Source of the DNA: an uncultured Eggerthellaceae bacterium
Lineage (GTDB): Bacteria > Actinomycetota > Coriobacteriia > Coriobacteriales > Eggerthellaceae
NCBI GenBank assembly: GCA_937892845.1
Contig: CALBGP010000019.1
Span: 1-29,784 of the forward strand
DNA length: 29,784 nt
Reading direction: 5' to 3'
Positions 1 through 7,266 of the stretch are shown here, piece by piece. The notes below the pieces were generated by a model. That model worked only from the letters and a program-made list of their open reading frames with translations, was not told the DNA's origin and made no database searches. The translations under genes and the position numbers were made by a program. Position 1 is the stretch's first letter. Each line of letters begins with the position of its first letter.

Positions 1-5
1 ATTCG

Positions 6-80
6 TGGAGCCGGTGACAGGAGTTGAACCCGCAACCCACTGATTACAAATCAGTTGCGCTGCCATTGCGCCACACCGGC
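6..80 (-). tRNA. tRNA-Thr (anticodon TGT)
   Basis: Read on the minus strand, the acceptor arm GCCGGTG (80-74) pairs with CACCGGC (16-10). The anticodon stem ACTGA/TCAGT encloses the loop TTTGTAA, giving anticodon TGT for threonine ACA codons. The T arm contains GGGTTCAACTCC, and a CCA end is encoded at 8-6. All four arms can be drawn. It is the first feature of the window and reads towards the left edge, so any terminator lies outside. Confidence 0.95.
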
Positions 81-253
81 AAAAGTAATGTTTGGGTATT
101 CTACCACACTGCCAAGCAATTGCGACTGCGAACATCGGCGGTTCCTTTGCTTGCACCTGCGGTGTCGGTGCTTGCCGTACGGTCCTGTCATGGTACCATG
201 CGTGGGGAGTAATCGGATTTTTTCGGCCCGAGGGTGCCGGATGAGGAGGGAAG

Positions 254-802
254 ATGGCTCGGAATGGTTCGCCGGACGGCTCCGGCGATATGCACTCCGT
301 CAGCGCGGAGGACAAAGAGGCTCTGGGCGAAAAGGCCCGTAAGCTAGCAGGGTGGACGCGCTTCGTTGCTGGCGTTCCCTGCGCAGGCCTGTTTCTCTGC
401 TCGCTATCCCTGGTTGTATTGACCACCATTCAGGTGGGCATTGTTACCTTCGAATGGATCGGCGGTGATGCAGGGCTTATCGATTTGGCCATCGAGTATG
501 TTGAATTCACCGATATGTATCTGCTGGCGGTTGTTCTCTACATCATGGCTCTCGGTTTGTTCAGCTTGTTCATCACCGATGAGATCGAATTGCCCGCATG
601 GCTCGTGTTCAGGGATTTCGATGATCTGAAGGAACGCCTCGTGAGCGTCATCGTTGTGATGATGGGCGTCCATTTCCTGGGCGTTGTGCTCAAGGATGCC
701 CCCGGTCTTGAACTGCTGTGGCTCGGCCTTGCCGTTAGTGCCGTCATCCTGAGCCTCACGCTGTTCTCGCGCCTGGTTTTCAAGGGCCATCGCCGAGGCT
801 GA
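254..802 (+). CDS. UPF0114 (YqhA-like) membrane protein
   Basis: This 182-aa protein has three to four hydrophobic segments (about residues 38-62, 87-108, 127-147 and 152-173). The central segment ends in LFITDEIELPAWLVFRDFDD and is followed by DLKERLVSVIVVMMGVHFL. This loop plus helix is characteristic of the UPF0114/YqhA family (Pfam PF03350) of inner-membrane proteins, whose biochemical role is unknown. The ATG start is supported by GGAGGG at 244-249. The N-terminal 30 residues are polar and likely cytoplasmic. The gene stands alone between tRNA-Thr and sahH, with no sign of an operon partner. Family assignment rests on the conserved loop; function is not known. Confidence 0.8.
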   Translation: MARNGSPDGSGDMHSVSAEDKEALGEKARKLAGWTRFVAGVPCAGLFLCSLSLVVLTTIQVGIVTFEWIGGDAGLIDLAIEYVEFTDMYLLAVVLYIMALGLFSLFITDEIELPAWLVFRDFDDLKERLVSVIVVMMGVHFLGVVLKDAPGLELLWLGLAVSAVILSLTLFSRLVFKGHRRG

Positions 803-935
803 GCATTGTCGCTTCAAGTGATGGTGTAGCGATGGTTTTCGGATCGCCTTTCCCGCTGCGCACTTAGGTGCGGCTATACTGTGGTCTCGTTTGGGTTGTT
901 TTGCAGTCTCACTACTGACAGAAGGATGGAATAGA

Positions 936-2195
936 GTGAATTACGATATCAAAGATATCTCGTTGGCCGACGAAGGTCTCAAGCGAATTCTTTGGGCTGA
1001 TCGCGACATGCCTGTTCTGGCAAGCATCCGCGAACGCTTTGAGCGTGAAAAGCCGCTGGCTGGTGTGACCATCGGTGCATGTCTGCACGTCACCACTGAA
1101 ACGGCCAACCTCATGCGCACGCTTGCCGCGGGCGGTGCGGATGTGAAGTTGTGCGCTTCCAACCCGCTGTCCACGCAGGATGATACTGCTGCCGCTTTGG
1201 TCAAACATTACAACATCCCCGTTTTCGCTATCAAGGGCGAAGATACCGAGACCTACTACAAGCACATCGATGCCATCATCGATTCCCATCCCCAGGTGAC
1301 CATGGATGATGGGGCTGACGTTGTCGGTCGCATCCATGAGAGCCGCACTGATGTCCTTGAGGGCATCATCGGCGGCACTGAGGAAACCACCACGGGCGTT
1401 GTTCGCCTGGAGGCCATGGCCCATGATGGCGCCCTGCGCTATCCCATCATCGCCGTCAATGAAGCGAAGACCAAGCACTTCTTCGATAACCGCTACGGCA
1501 CCGGCCAATCCACGCTCGACGGCATCATCCGACTCACCAACCGCCTGCTTGCAGGCCGAACCATGGTTGTTTCCGGCTACGGATGGTGCGGCAAGGGCCT
1601 TGCCATGCGTGCCAAGGGCATGGGCTGCGATGTCATCGTCTGCGAAGTTGACCCCATTGCCGCCCTGGAGGCCCATATGGACGGCTTCCGCGTTATGCCC
1701 AATGCCGAGGCTGCTCGCTACTGTGATATCTGGGTTACCGTGACCGGCGACCTCAATGTTATCGATGAGGCTGCTTTCAAGAACATGAAAGACGGCGCCA
1801 TCATCTGCAATTCCGGTCATTTCAACTCTGAGATCAACATTCCTTGGCTTGAGGATCACTGCGTGAGCAAGGAGTCCTTGAAACCCATGGTCGATGAGTA
1901 CACCTTCGAAGATGGTCGCTCCATCATCCTGCTTGCAGATGGCCGTCTGGTCAATCTGTCCGGCGCTGAAGGCCATCCTGCAAACGTCATGGACATGAGC
2001 TTCGCCAACCAGGCGCTTTGCGCTGAGTACATGGTCAAGCATGCGGCCGAAATGGCTCCGGACTGCTATGTCGTTCCTGAGGACATCGACAATGAGATTG
2101 CGCGCGTCAAGCTTGAGACTCTCGGTGTGCAGATTGATGTGCTGACCCCTGAACAGGAGGCCTATCTGAACTCCTGGACCATGGGTACGGTCTAG
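936..2195 (+). CDS. sahH: adenosylhomocysteinase, archaeal/Thermotoga-like type
   Basis: SahH hydrolyses S-adenosylhomocysteine to adenosine and homocysteine with tightly bound NAD, relieving product inhibition of methyltransferases. The GTG start is placed after AGAAGGATGG (920-929), giving 419 aa; the in-frame upstream extension looks unrelated to the family. Substrate-site residues are visible in CLHVTTETANL (H51, T53, E55, T56). EETTTGVVRL and TKHFFDNRYGTGQSTLDG hold the catalytic Lys/Asp/Asn region. GYGWCGKG at 214-221 is the NAD dinucleotide fold, and CNSGHFNSEI follows. The protein is short and ends LTPEQEAYLNSWTMGTV. It therefore lacks the usual C-terminal Lys...Tyr (HYRY-like) tail that reaches into the neighbouring subunit's NAD site. 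That pattern, with NRYGTGQS, matches archaeal and Thermotoga homologues. A possible -10 (TATACT, 875-880) has no convincing -35. A strong terminator follows. Confidence 0.95.
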   Translation: MNYDIKDISLADEGLKRILWADRDMPVLASIRERFEREKPLAGVTIGACLHVTTETANLMRTLAAGGADVKLCASNPLSTQDDTAAALVKHYNIPVFAIKGEDTETYYKHIDAIIDSHPQVTMDDGADVVGRIHESRTDVLEGIIGGTEETTTGVVRLEAMAHDGALRYPIIAVNEAKTKHFFDNRYGTGQSTLDGIIRLTNRLLAGRTMVVSGYGWCGKGLAMRAKGMGCDVIVCEVDPIAALEAHMDGFRVMPNAEAARYCDIWVTVTGDLNVIDEAAFKNMKDGAIICNSGHFNSEINIPWLEDHCVSKESLKPMVDEYTFEDGRSIILLADGRLVNLSGAEGHPANVMDMSFANQALCAEYMVKHAAEMAPDCYVVPEDIDNEIARVKLETLGVQIDVLTPEQEAYLNSWTMGTV

Positions 2196-2220
2196 ACTTC
2201 GGCTTCCATACGTGTTGTCC

Positions 2221-2258
2221 AAGAGAGGGTCCGAATCGGTTCGGACCCTCTCTTTTTC
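2221..2258 (+). terminator. rho-independent terminator of sahH
   Basis: A perfect 13-bp stem, GAGAGGGTCCGAA (2223-2235) with TTCGGACCCTCTC (2240-2252) around a TCGG loop, is followed by TTTTTCTTT. The T-tract is only on the plus-strand side, so it terminates sahH. The convergent minus-strand operon that ends at 2275 could use the stem only weakly. Confidence 0.93.
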
Positions 2259-2274
2259 TTTGCAGCGAAGCTGA

Positions 2275-3894
2275 TCAAGGAGGAGGGGCCGCTTGCGCTG
2301 TGAAGTTGATTTGGAGCAAGTGACCCTGGGTGTTTCTTTGGACGAATTCATCGATGGTCGTACCGGTTTCTTGAGCGGGCACCCAGTCTCCAACCGCCTT
2401 GATTGAAAGGATTGCGCTTTCGCCCTGTGGAATCCTCAAGGGTTTCGGCAAGGTTGTTTCGCCTCCTGGTTCCAATTCGGCAATTTGTGAACCCCTGTTC
2501 GTGATTGAAATTGTGCTTTGGGGCATATCTCCTGATGGAGCCAAGGAGATCTTCGTCAGCACAACGTCGGTGTTGGATTGGTTGGCCACTGCTATGTCGG
2601 GGAAATCCACTGATCCGTCGGCGTTTACCAATCCGTTGCAATTCGGCGTGGCGTGTATGGCGATGTGCGGCGCCTGCTTTATGGGGCCGATGGTCTTGCT
2701 CACCGTCCCGCGGTATTGGTCATCGGACAAAACGCATGTGACATAGGAGCCGGCGCAGCCTTTCGGCAGAGTCAGCCTGTCCGTTCCGGGTTTCAGCGTG
2801 TGCTTGGCCAGTTGCTTCGTCTTGGCTCCCGGCTTGTCGCCCTTGTACCACGTGCATATCACCGTCCCCACCTTATAGGAGCTTGAAGAGACCGTCGCGG
2901 TGATGGTTTTGCCTTCTTGAGCGGTTCCTTTCAATGTGACGCTGCCCTGGAGGCGCACTTCTTCCAGAGTCCATCCGCGTCCTGATGCGTCCGGGTTGCT
3001 TGCATACGAGCTCAGGTTGACCCTGTTGTCGTAATATCCGTCGTGGTCGCCGACGATATCCAGGTAATTACCGTTTCCCCAGACCTTGTTCGAGATGCCC
3101 AATCCACCTCCGTATCCACCGTTTTGGAATGCCCAATACGTGTATTCCGAAGTGCTGGAAACGAACCAGGTTCCTGGATTCCCGAATGCTCCCGTAGCGC
3201 TTTCCCAAGCTTTCAGGTACGTGGCGTTGTGCATCGCCTGGATGGTGTACCAACCGTCCGAGGTTTGCTTTTTGACATGGAATAGGCAATCTCCGTCTCC
3301 TACTCCCAGGTATACATAGGCGTAGTCATCGGATGTGTTGCGTCCCACGAGGTTTGCCGTGCGATAGGTGTTGTTGATTCGGTACACTCCGCTTGCTGGG
3401 TATGCCCAGCTTATGGCTTTGGCTGAGAGGCGGTCGCTGGAATACATGGAAGCAGGGGATTCGCCTGCAGGGTCGCATCGAAGCGATTCTGGCGTTGCCT
3501 GAAAGGATCCGGACTCGTTTTCGTTCGTTTCGATTGCCGCCACGTTGTTTTCGCTGCTGGTCGCAGGGGTGGCTGCATATGCCGCCGCAAGGGGGAGCAA
3601 TGCCGCCGATAGGCATAAAGCACCCGTGATTGCGATTGCCGTTGCAGTCATCGTTGCGAACAATTTCCTGGGCCTGTCTTTTCGTCTTCCGCCTATCAGG
3701 TACAACGCCGCAGCTGCAAGCAGTGCCGCGCCGATCATCCCGGCTGCGAAGCCTGCGGACTGGTCGCCGCTTGCCGGCAGTTGCGGATCGGGGCTGTTGG
3801 GCGCTGTTTCCATCGAGCTTTCGGGAGCCGGTTTTTCCGGCTCCCGTTCGCCTGCGAACGAGACATACACCGATGTCGTGTTGCTGGCGTCCAT
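2275..3894 (-). CDS. surface protein: sortase-like motif, two TM segments, lectin-like and Ig-like domains
   Basis: I chose the ATG at 3894, two bases after the stop of the preceding gene (539 aa, presumably translationally coupled). An ATG at 3924 would overlap that gene, and neither start has a good ribosome site. In order: a short acidic/Pro-rich N-terminus; LPASGD at 39-44; a hydrophobic stretch 47-69; RRKDRPRK 70-77; a second hydrophobic stretch about 79-103 ending AAAYA-AT, like a signal-peptidase site; a linker; a beta-trefoil/RICIN-like region about 166-315 (GVYRINN, GNYLDIVG, GWTLEEV); an Ig-like domain about 316-408 (VTLKGTAQEGKTITATV, then CTWYKGD); and a C-terminal domain about 409-539 resembling the product of the preceding gene. 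It is the last gene of the operon. The protein is probably extracytoplasmic and binds carbohydrate or cell wall; that role is inference. LPASG followed by a hydrophobic segment and arginines looks like a C-terminal sorting signal but sits at the N-terminus. Confidence 0.75.
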   Translation of the reverse strand: MDASNTTSVYVSFAGEREPEKPAPESSMETAPNSPDPQLPASGDQSAGFAAGMIGAALLAAAALYLIGGRRKDRPRKLFATMTATAIAITGALCLSAALLPLAAAYAATPATSSENNVAAIETNENESGSFQATPESLRCDPAGESPASMYSSDRLSAKAISWAYPASGVYRINNTYRTANLVGRNTSDDYAYVYLGVGDGDCLFHVKKQTSDGWYTIQAMHNATYLKAWESATGAFGNPGTWFVSSTSEYTYWAFQNGGYGGGLGISNKVWGNGNYLDIVGDHDGYYDNRVNLSSYASNPDASGRGWTLEEVRLQGSVTLKGTAQEGKTITATVSSSSYKVGTVICTWYKGDKPGAKTKQLAKHTLKPGTDRLTLPKGCAGSYVTCVLSDDQYRGTVSKTIGPIKQAPHIAIHATPNCNGLVNADGSVDFPDIAVANQSNTDVVLTKISLAPSGDMPQSTISITNRGSQIAELEPGGETTLPKPLRIPQGESAILSIKAVGDWVPAQETGTTIDEFVQRNTQGHLLQINFTAQAAPPP

Positions 3895-3896
3895 GG

Positions 3897-4481
3897 CTAT
3901 TTGTTGCCGACGGCAAAGGTCCATGTGATGTCGTAGGCTTTGGCGGCGGTGGTTGTCGGATTCTCGATGTTCTTCATTGCCCCCGCGAATTCCAGTTCAA
4001 TGTTGGGGGATGACCCTCCTGCTTTGGTCATGTTCCAATCTGCCGGTGTGGAGGGGGCCTTCTTCCCCAGATGCTCTCCTGCCTGGATGGGGGTTTTGCC
4101 GTTGGGTGCGATGCTCATCCACAGCGAATTGGTTTCCTGGGCATTCGCGAATTCGTTTTCGGTCACTATCGAATGGCCTTCTGCCGGCAGGATTTCGATG
4201 TTTGAGACGTGAACGCCGAAGATCGACTTGTTCTCAATGCGGGTATCCGAGGCGTTTGGGGCTATGAAGGTTCCGTCGGCGGAGACCACCATATCAACGC
4301 GCAGCGGTGCGGTTATGCTGATTCTTTCATCGTCGGCTGCGATGGTTACGGCGGTGCTTGCCGTGGCCGCATGGGCTTGCGCAAACGGCGCCATGCATGC
4401 GGCAAGGGCGAAGGCGCATGCGCCTGCGGCCAGTGTCCAACGTGTCGCAGATGCTGCTGACGTTGAGATGCTTTTATTCAT
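3897..4481 (-). CDS. secreted protein, operon partner of the lectin-like protein
   Basis: This 194-aa product starts at the ATG at 4481, behind AAGGAAGG. Residues 1-38 are a Sec-type signal peptide (hydrophobic core LAAGACAFALAACMA, then AQAHA-AT). The mature part is rich in beta-prone stretches: ISITAPLRVDMVVSADGTF, then VHVSNIEILPAEG, and a final AYDITWTFAVGNK. This resembles the TasA/camelysin-like or WxL-like surface proteins found in Gram-positive surface operons, but I cannot assign a named family. Its start overlaps the end of the previous gene by 8 bp and its stop is 2 bp from the next start, so the three genes are very likely cotranscribed and coupled. Its core resembles the C-terminal 130 residues of the downstream product. 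It has no cell-wall anchor of its own. Confidence 0.75.
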   Translation of the reverse strand: MNKSISTSAASATRWTLAAGACAFALAACMAPFAQAHAATASTAVTIAADDERISITAPLRVDMVVSADGTFIAPNASDTRIENKSIFGVHVSNIEILPAEGHSIVTENEFANAQETNSLWMSIAPNGKTPIQAGEHLGKKAPSTPADWNMTKAGGSSPNIELEFAGAMKNIENPTTTAAKAYDITWTFAVGNK

Positions 4482-5037
4482 GGTTGCTTCCTTCCTTGTC
4501 AAGTGTGATTTCCAGGGCAATCGATCCCGCAACTTGGCCGGATACGGGATCGTATCCTGTGAATATCGCCGTTGCCTGCGATAGGCCCTCAGGGACATCT
4601 CCGTCCAGATGCGCGGCTTCGATTCCTTTGCCCGGCGAAATCAGGGGTGATTCGTACAGCTCCGCTCCGTCTTCGCCAATGAGCGTGATTCTCTGATCGA
4701 GGCGGTTCTGGGCGATGTTCACTGCTCCTAGTCGGGCGTTCAGATCTGCGTCGACGGGGACGGTCGATGACATGGATACGTTCATCATGCCCTCTTTGAC
4801 CTTGTCTCCGAGTTCTTCTTTGATTTCCTCCTCCGTCTTCGCATTGCTCGCCTGCGATAGTTGGCTTCCTTGCGGGTCGGTGATGTCATGCAGTGGCGGC
4901 CCGACCGCAATCACCAGCAGGGCTAGAGCAAGCATGGTCGCGGAGGCGATGGCTATGCGTAGCGCTTTCCCCGGTCTTTTGCGGGAACGCCTGGAATACA
5001 GGCGTGCGTAGCGGTCTGTGTCGTCTGCGCTTCGCAT
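4474..5037 (-). CDS. membrane-anchored protein with extracellular beta-rich domain
   Basis: This 187-aa protein starts at ATG 5037 behind TTGGAGAGCC. The first 25 residues are strongly basic (YSRRSRKRPGK), followed by one membrane segment (about 26-46), so the remaining 140 residues lie outside. The ectodomain has an acidic helix (TEEEIKEELGDKVKEGM) and then a beta domain with LYESPLISPGKGIEAAHL and ATAIFTGYDPVSGQVAGS. Similar stretches (response to 'origin/stimulus'-type small ectodomains preceding surface-protein genes) occur in gut Firmicutes and Actinobacteria, where their role is unknown. It is the first gene of the three-gene operon and overlaps the second by 8 bp. It lies 70 bp downstream of comF on the same strand, so read-through from comF is possible. 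Confidence 0.75.
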   Translation of the reverse strand: MRSADDTDRYARLYSRRSRKRPGKALRIAIASATMLALALLVIAVGPPLHDITDPQGSQLSQASNAKTEEEIKEELGDKVKEGMMNVSMSSTVPVDADLNARLGAVNIAQNRLDQRITLIGEDGAELYESPLISPGKGIEAAHLDGDVPEGLSQATAIFTGYDPVSGQVAGSIALEITLDKEGSNHE

Positions 5038-5107
5038 GGCTCTCCAATCTTTTCCGGTGCGTATTGCTTTCGTGTTTGGTCGGTGGGGCGCTGCCTGTCC
5101 GCCTTGC

Positions 5108-5797
5108 TCAGGCCCGGGCGAATGTGAGGCATTTCACGTCGCTTGCGCCGGCTTCGATGAGGGTGCGGGAGGCAGCTGCGAGTGTGGCGCCCGTGGTGTA
5201 CACGTCGTCTATCAGCAAGATCGGTCCTCTGCATTCATTGGGGCTTCTGATCTTGAATGCATGCTCCATGTTTCTGCGGCGGCCCTTTCTGCCTAGGGCT
5301 CTCTGATCGGCCGCACCCATCGCCCGGAGAGGTTTCACGACGGCCATCCCTGTGATGCGGCCGAACTCAGAGGCTATGGGACCCATATGGTCGAATCCGC
5401 GCTTGGCGTACGCCTCCTTGGATGGAGGGATCGCGCAAACCGTCCTCCCTTCTGTCCAGGACGGGGGAACAAGGCGAACAAGCAGGCGTGCGATATCTGC
5501 ATGGAGGCGGCGTTCGCCGCCGTCTTTGTAGGCTCTGACGATACGGGCTGCGCCTCCTTCGTAACGCATCAGGCTCATGCATGCGGAATATGCAGGTGCG
5601 GATCCTCCGTCTATGGCGATGGAGGCGCAATCTGTACATTGGATGAGCCCATAGGGAGAGCCGCAGATCGGGCAGCATTTCCAGGAATCGATGTACTCGA
5701 GCAATGGTATGCAGCGGTCGCAAAGGACCGCCCCCTGTCTATCGCAGACCGCACAGCGTGTGGGCCAGATCGTTTCGAGCAGCGCTTCTCTGAGCAT
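5108..5797 (-). CDS. comF: ComF family phosphoribosyltransferase-like protein
   Basis: This 229-aa protein has an N-terminal zinc-finger-like region: CAVCDRQGAVLCDRC, then CCPICGSPYGLIQCTDC. The C-terminal type I phosphoribosyltransferase fold carries the PRPP loop LLIDDVYTTGAT. That order and length are typical of ComF. In competent bacteria ComF is needed to take transforming DNA into the cytoplasm, working with ComFA helicase and PriA; no ComFA is present here. The start at 5797 is set by AAAGGAGG a few bases upstream. Three surface-protein genes follow on the same strand, but I see no functional link. Confidence 0.9.
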   Translation of the reverse strand: MLREALLETIWPTRCAVCDRQGAVLCDRCIPLLEYIDSWKCCPICGSPYGLIQCTDCASIAIDGGSAPAYSACMSLMRYEGGAARIVRAYKDGGERRLHADIARLLVRLVPPSWTEGRTVCAIPPSKEAYAKRGFDHMGPIASEFGRITGMAVVKPLRAMGAADQRALGRKGRRRNMEHAFKIRSPNECRGPILLIDDVYTTGATLAAASRTLIEAGASDVKCLTFARA

Positions 5798-6024
5798 GCA
5801 GCCTCCTTTCGGCGGCGTTTCGGGCGGGTGTCGATCCTCTCATTCCGACCTTGATTTTTTCCACGGCGTTCTGCCTGCACCGCAATGTCTTTCCATGCCG
5901 GAATCCAATCTGCATCTGCCTTGACTGCAATGGGGTTTCAAGTGCTTTTTCGCGCGTTTCCATAGCGAAATCTGCACGGATGGCGGTTATGCAAGCTGGC
6001 AAGTGCCCCGCGTGGGAAATCTGC

Positions 6025-6030
6025 TAAACT
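6025..6030 (+). promoter_or_regulatory. probable -10 box of the 6S RNA candidate
   Basis: TAAACT is a reasonable sigma70 -10 element lying about 7 bases before the first paired bases of the RNA candidate. No clear -35 is visible about 17 bp upstream, so the call is weak. Confidence 0.35.
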
Positions 6031-6032
6031 AT

Positions 6033-6200
6033 GGCGGAGCTTCTTTCGGGTCTGTAGTTGCGGGAGCGCCAAGCTCCTCAGTCCATGGCAGATGCGGTCA
6101 AAAGGATCCACGTAAGCTGCGCCTTGGCGCACGTGAGCATGGCGTATCCTAGAAGTAAGACGCACCTCCCGGTGTTATGCGGCATACGGTCGCTCCGGGG
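6033..6200 (+). ncRNA. ssrS: 6S RNA (SsrS) candidate
   Basis: The region can fold as one long interrupted hairpin, as in 6S RNA. The closing stem is CGGAGC (6035-6040) with GCTCCG (6192-6197), and an inner stem is CGGGAG (6061-6066) with CTCCCG (6166-6171). A large internal bubble follows, and at the tip CACGT...GCGCC-TT-GGCGCACGTG (6109-6135). The 3' arm GTGAGCATGGCGTATCCTAG, followed by GAAGTAAGACG, closely parallels the E. coli 6S segment GTGAGCATGCTCGGTCC followed by GAGAAG and CTGCGACG. A 5' CAGTCC (6079-6084) matches the E. coli bubble motif CCAGTCC. 6S RNA binds sigma70 RNA polymerase as an open-promoter mimic and tunes transcription in stationary phase. The ends are approximate. Confidence 0.65.
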
Positions 6201-6217
6201 GAGAGGGCGGAGCGTTT
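6191..6217 (+). terminator. possible terminator overlapping the 6S closing stem
   Basis: CGCTCC (6191-6196) can pair with GGAGCG (6209-6214), followed by only TTTATG. The same CGCTCC also pairs with the RNA's 5' end, so the two structures exclude each other. The T-run is short, hence modest confidence. Confidence 0.4.
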
Positions 6218-6226
6218 ATGCGCAAA

Positions 6227-6249
6227 CCCCCTGTGCGCGAGTGTGGGGG
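6227..6249 (+). other. C5/G5 hairpin ahead of the binding-protein gene
   Basis: CCCCC (6227-6231) and GGGGG (6245-6249) flank TGTGCGCGAGTGT. No T-tract follows, so it is not an obvious terminator. It may be a leader structure of the 6308 gene or part of a longer 6S transcript's 3' end. Apart from this hairpin and the 6S candidate, the 5798-6307 interval shows nothing I can assign. Confidence 0.3.
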
Positions 6250-6307
6250 CAAAGACTAGGTCAGCCGAAGGAAGACGGTTCCAAGGAAATCTGGAAATGA
6301 GGAATGT

Positions 6308-7246
6308 ATGAAGCGTCGAATCATGACCGTTGTACTCGTCGCGCTCGCGGCGGTTCTGACGTTTGCCATTGCGGGCTGCAAGTCCGAGCCTTATGAGCCC
6401 CAGCCCCTCAGCCCCAAAGTCTCCACGCCGGCCATCGGCAAGGACGGTGTTCTCCGCGTTGGCGTAGACACCACCAGCTCTCCGTTTGCGGGACAGGTCA
6501 ACGGCAAGGTCGTCGGCCTTGATGTGGACGCAGCCGCCGCTTTGGCCGATCAGCTTGGAGTCAAGCTTGAGCTTGTTGATGTTTCCGCTACCGGGACTTC
6601 CGCCCTTGAGGATGGATCGGTTGACATCGTCCTCGGCCTTACCTCGGCTGATGCGGAAGAGACCCTGTGGCTTTCCGAGCCGTATATCCAAACGGCTGTG
6701 GCCCTGTTCTCCGGTGCTGGAAACGCGACCGTGCCCACTGCCGCAAGCGCACCCACCATTGCCGCTCAGACTTCGTCCATGAGCGCCTGGGCCGTTGAGA
6801 ACATCTTCGGCGAGCCTTCGCTTGTGCCGTGCGAAGATCTCAAGTCGGCCTTCTCCTCGGTGGAGACCGGATCTGCCGCATATGTCGCTGCGGATGCGGT
6901 CATCGGCAGCTATGCAGCGAAGATGAACAATGTTGATGTCCAGATCATTGCGCTGCTTGAAAACGCCGGCGGTTATTGCATCGGAGTCTCGGCTGCAAAC
7001 ACCGATCTGCAGGCCGCCATCGCTGACGCTTTGAGCACTGTCAAAGCAGGCGGCATCCTCGACATCGTGGACACGAAGTGGCTCGGCAGCCCCATGGATC
7101 TTTCCGCTATGCCTCTGGTGGAGGGAGCAGGGGCCTCGGTTGCTGAGAATGCCGAAGGCGCGCAAAGCGATGGCATGACCACAGGGGCCGCATCTGCAGG
7201 AGCGAATGCCGTCACGCCCGATGGGGGAGTGGCAGGCGCCCGTTAA
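6308..7246 (+). CDS. amino-acid ABC transporter substrate-binding lipoprotein (family 3)
   Basis: This 312-aa protein starts with a lipoprotein signal, MKRRIMTVVLVALAAV then AIAGC (lipidated Cys24). The mature region has the family 3 solute-binding pattern: GVLRVGVDTTSSPFAGQVNG, GLDVDAAAALADQLGVKLELV, DGSVDIVLG, then SEPYIQTAVALF. This is the fold of receptors for polar amino acids or related small molecules. The last 35 residues are an Ala/Gly/Ser-rich low-complexity tail. The start is supported by GAGGA upstream and by the signal peptide. No permease or ATPase subunit is adjacent and a strong terminator follows, so it is an orphan receptor that must use a transporter elsewhere or act as a sensor. 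The ligand cannot be predicted. Confidence 0.85.
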   Translation: MKRRIMTVVLVALAAVLTFAIAGCKSEPYEPQPLSPKVSTPAIGKDGVLRVGVDTTSSPFAGQVNGKVVGLDVDAAAALADQLGVKLELVDVSATGTSALEDGSVDIVLGLTSADAEETLWLSEPYIQTAVALFSGAGNATVPTAASAPTIAAQTSSMSAWAVENIFGEPSLVPCEDLKSAFSSVETGSAAYVAADAVIGSYAAKMNNVDVQIIALLENAGGYCIGVSAANTDLQAAIADALSTVKAGGILDIVDTKWLGSPMDLSAMPLVEGAGASVAENAEGAQSDGMTTGAASAGANAVTPDGGVAGAR

Positions 7247-7266
7247 TCAACCCATGGTTATTTCGC

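Noticed and set aside
803..935. SAH riboswitch upstream of sahH
   Set aside because: The short leader shows none of the conserved ahcY-motif segments and no convincing pseudoknot.
912..2393. A 493-codon open frame on the minus strand opposite sahH
   Set aside because: It is the antisense shadow of a well-conserved gene in high-GC DNA, has no family resemblance and runs through the sahH terminator.
6255..6285. SRP-RNA-like GGTCAG...GGAAG sequence
   Set aside because: The characteristic GGTCAGG(C/T)CCGGAAGG(A/G)AGCAGCC apical loop is not intact and the flanks do not fold into the SRP hairpin.
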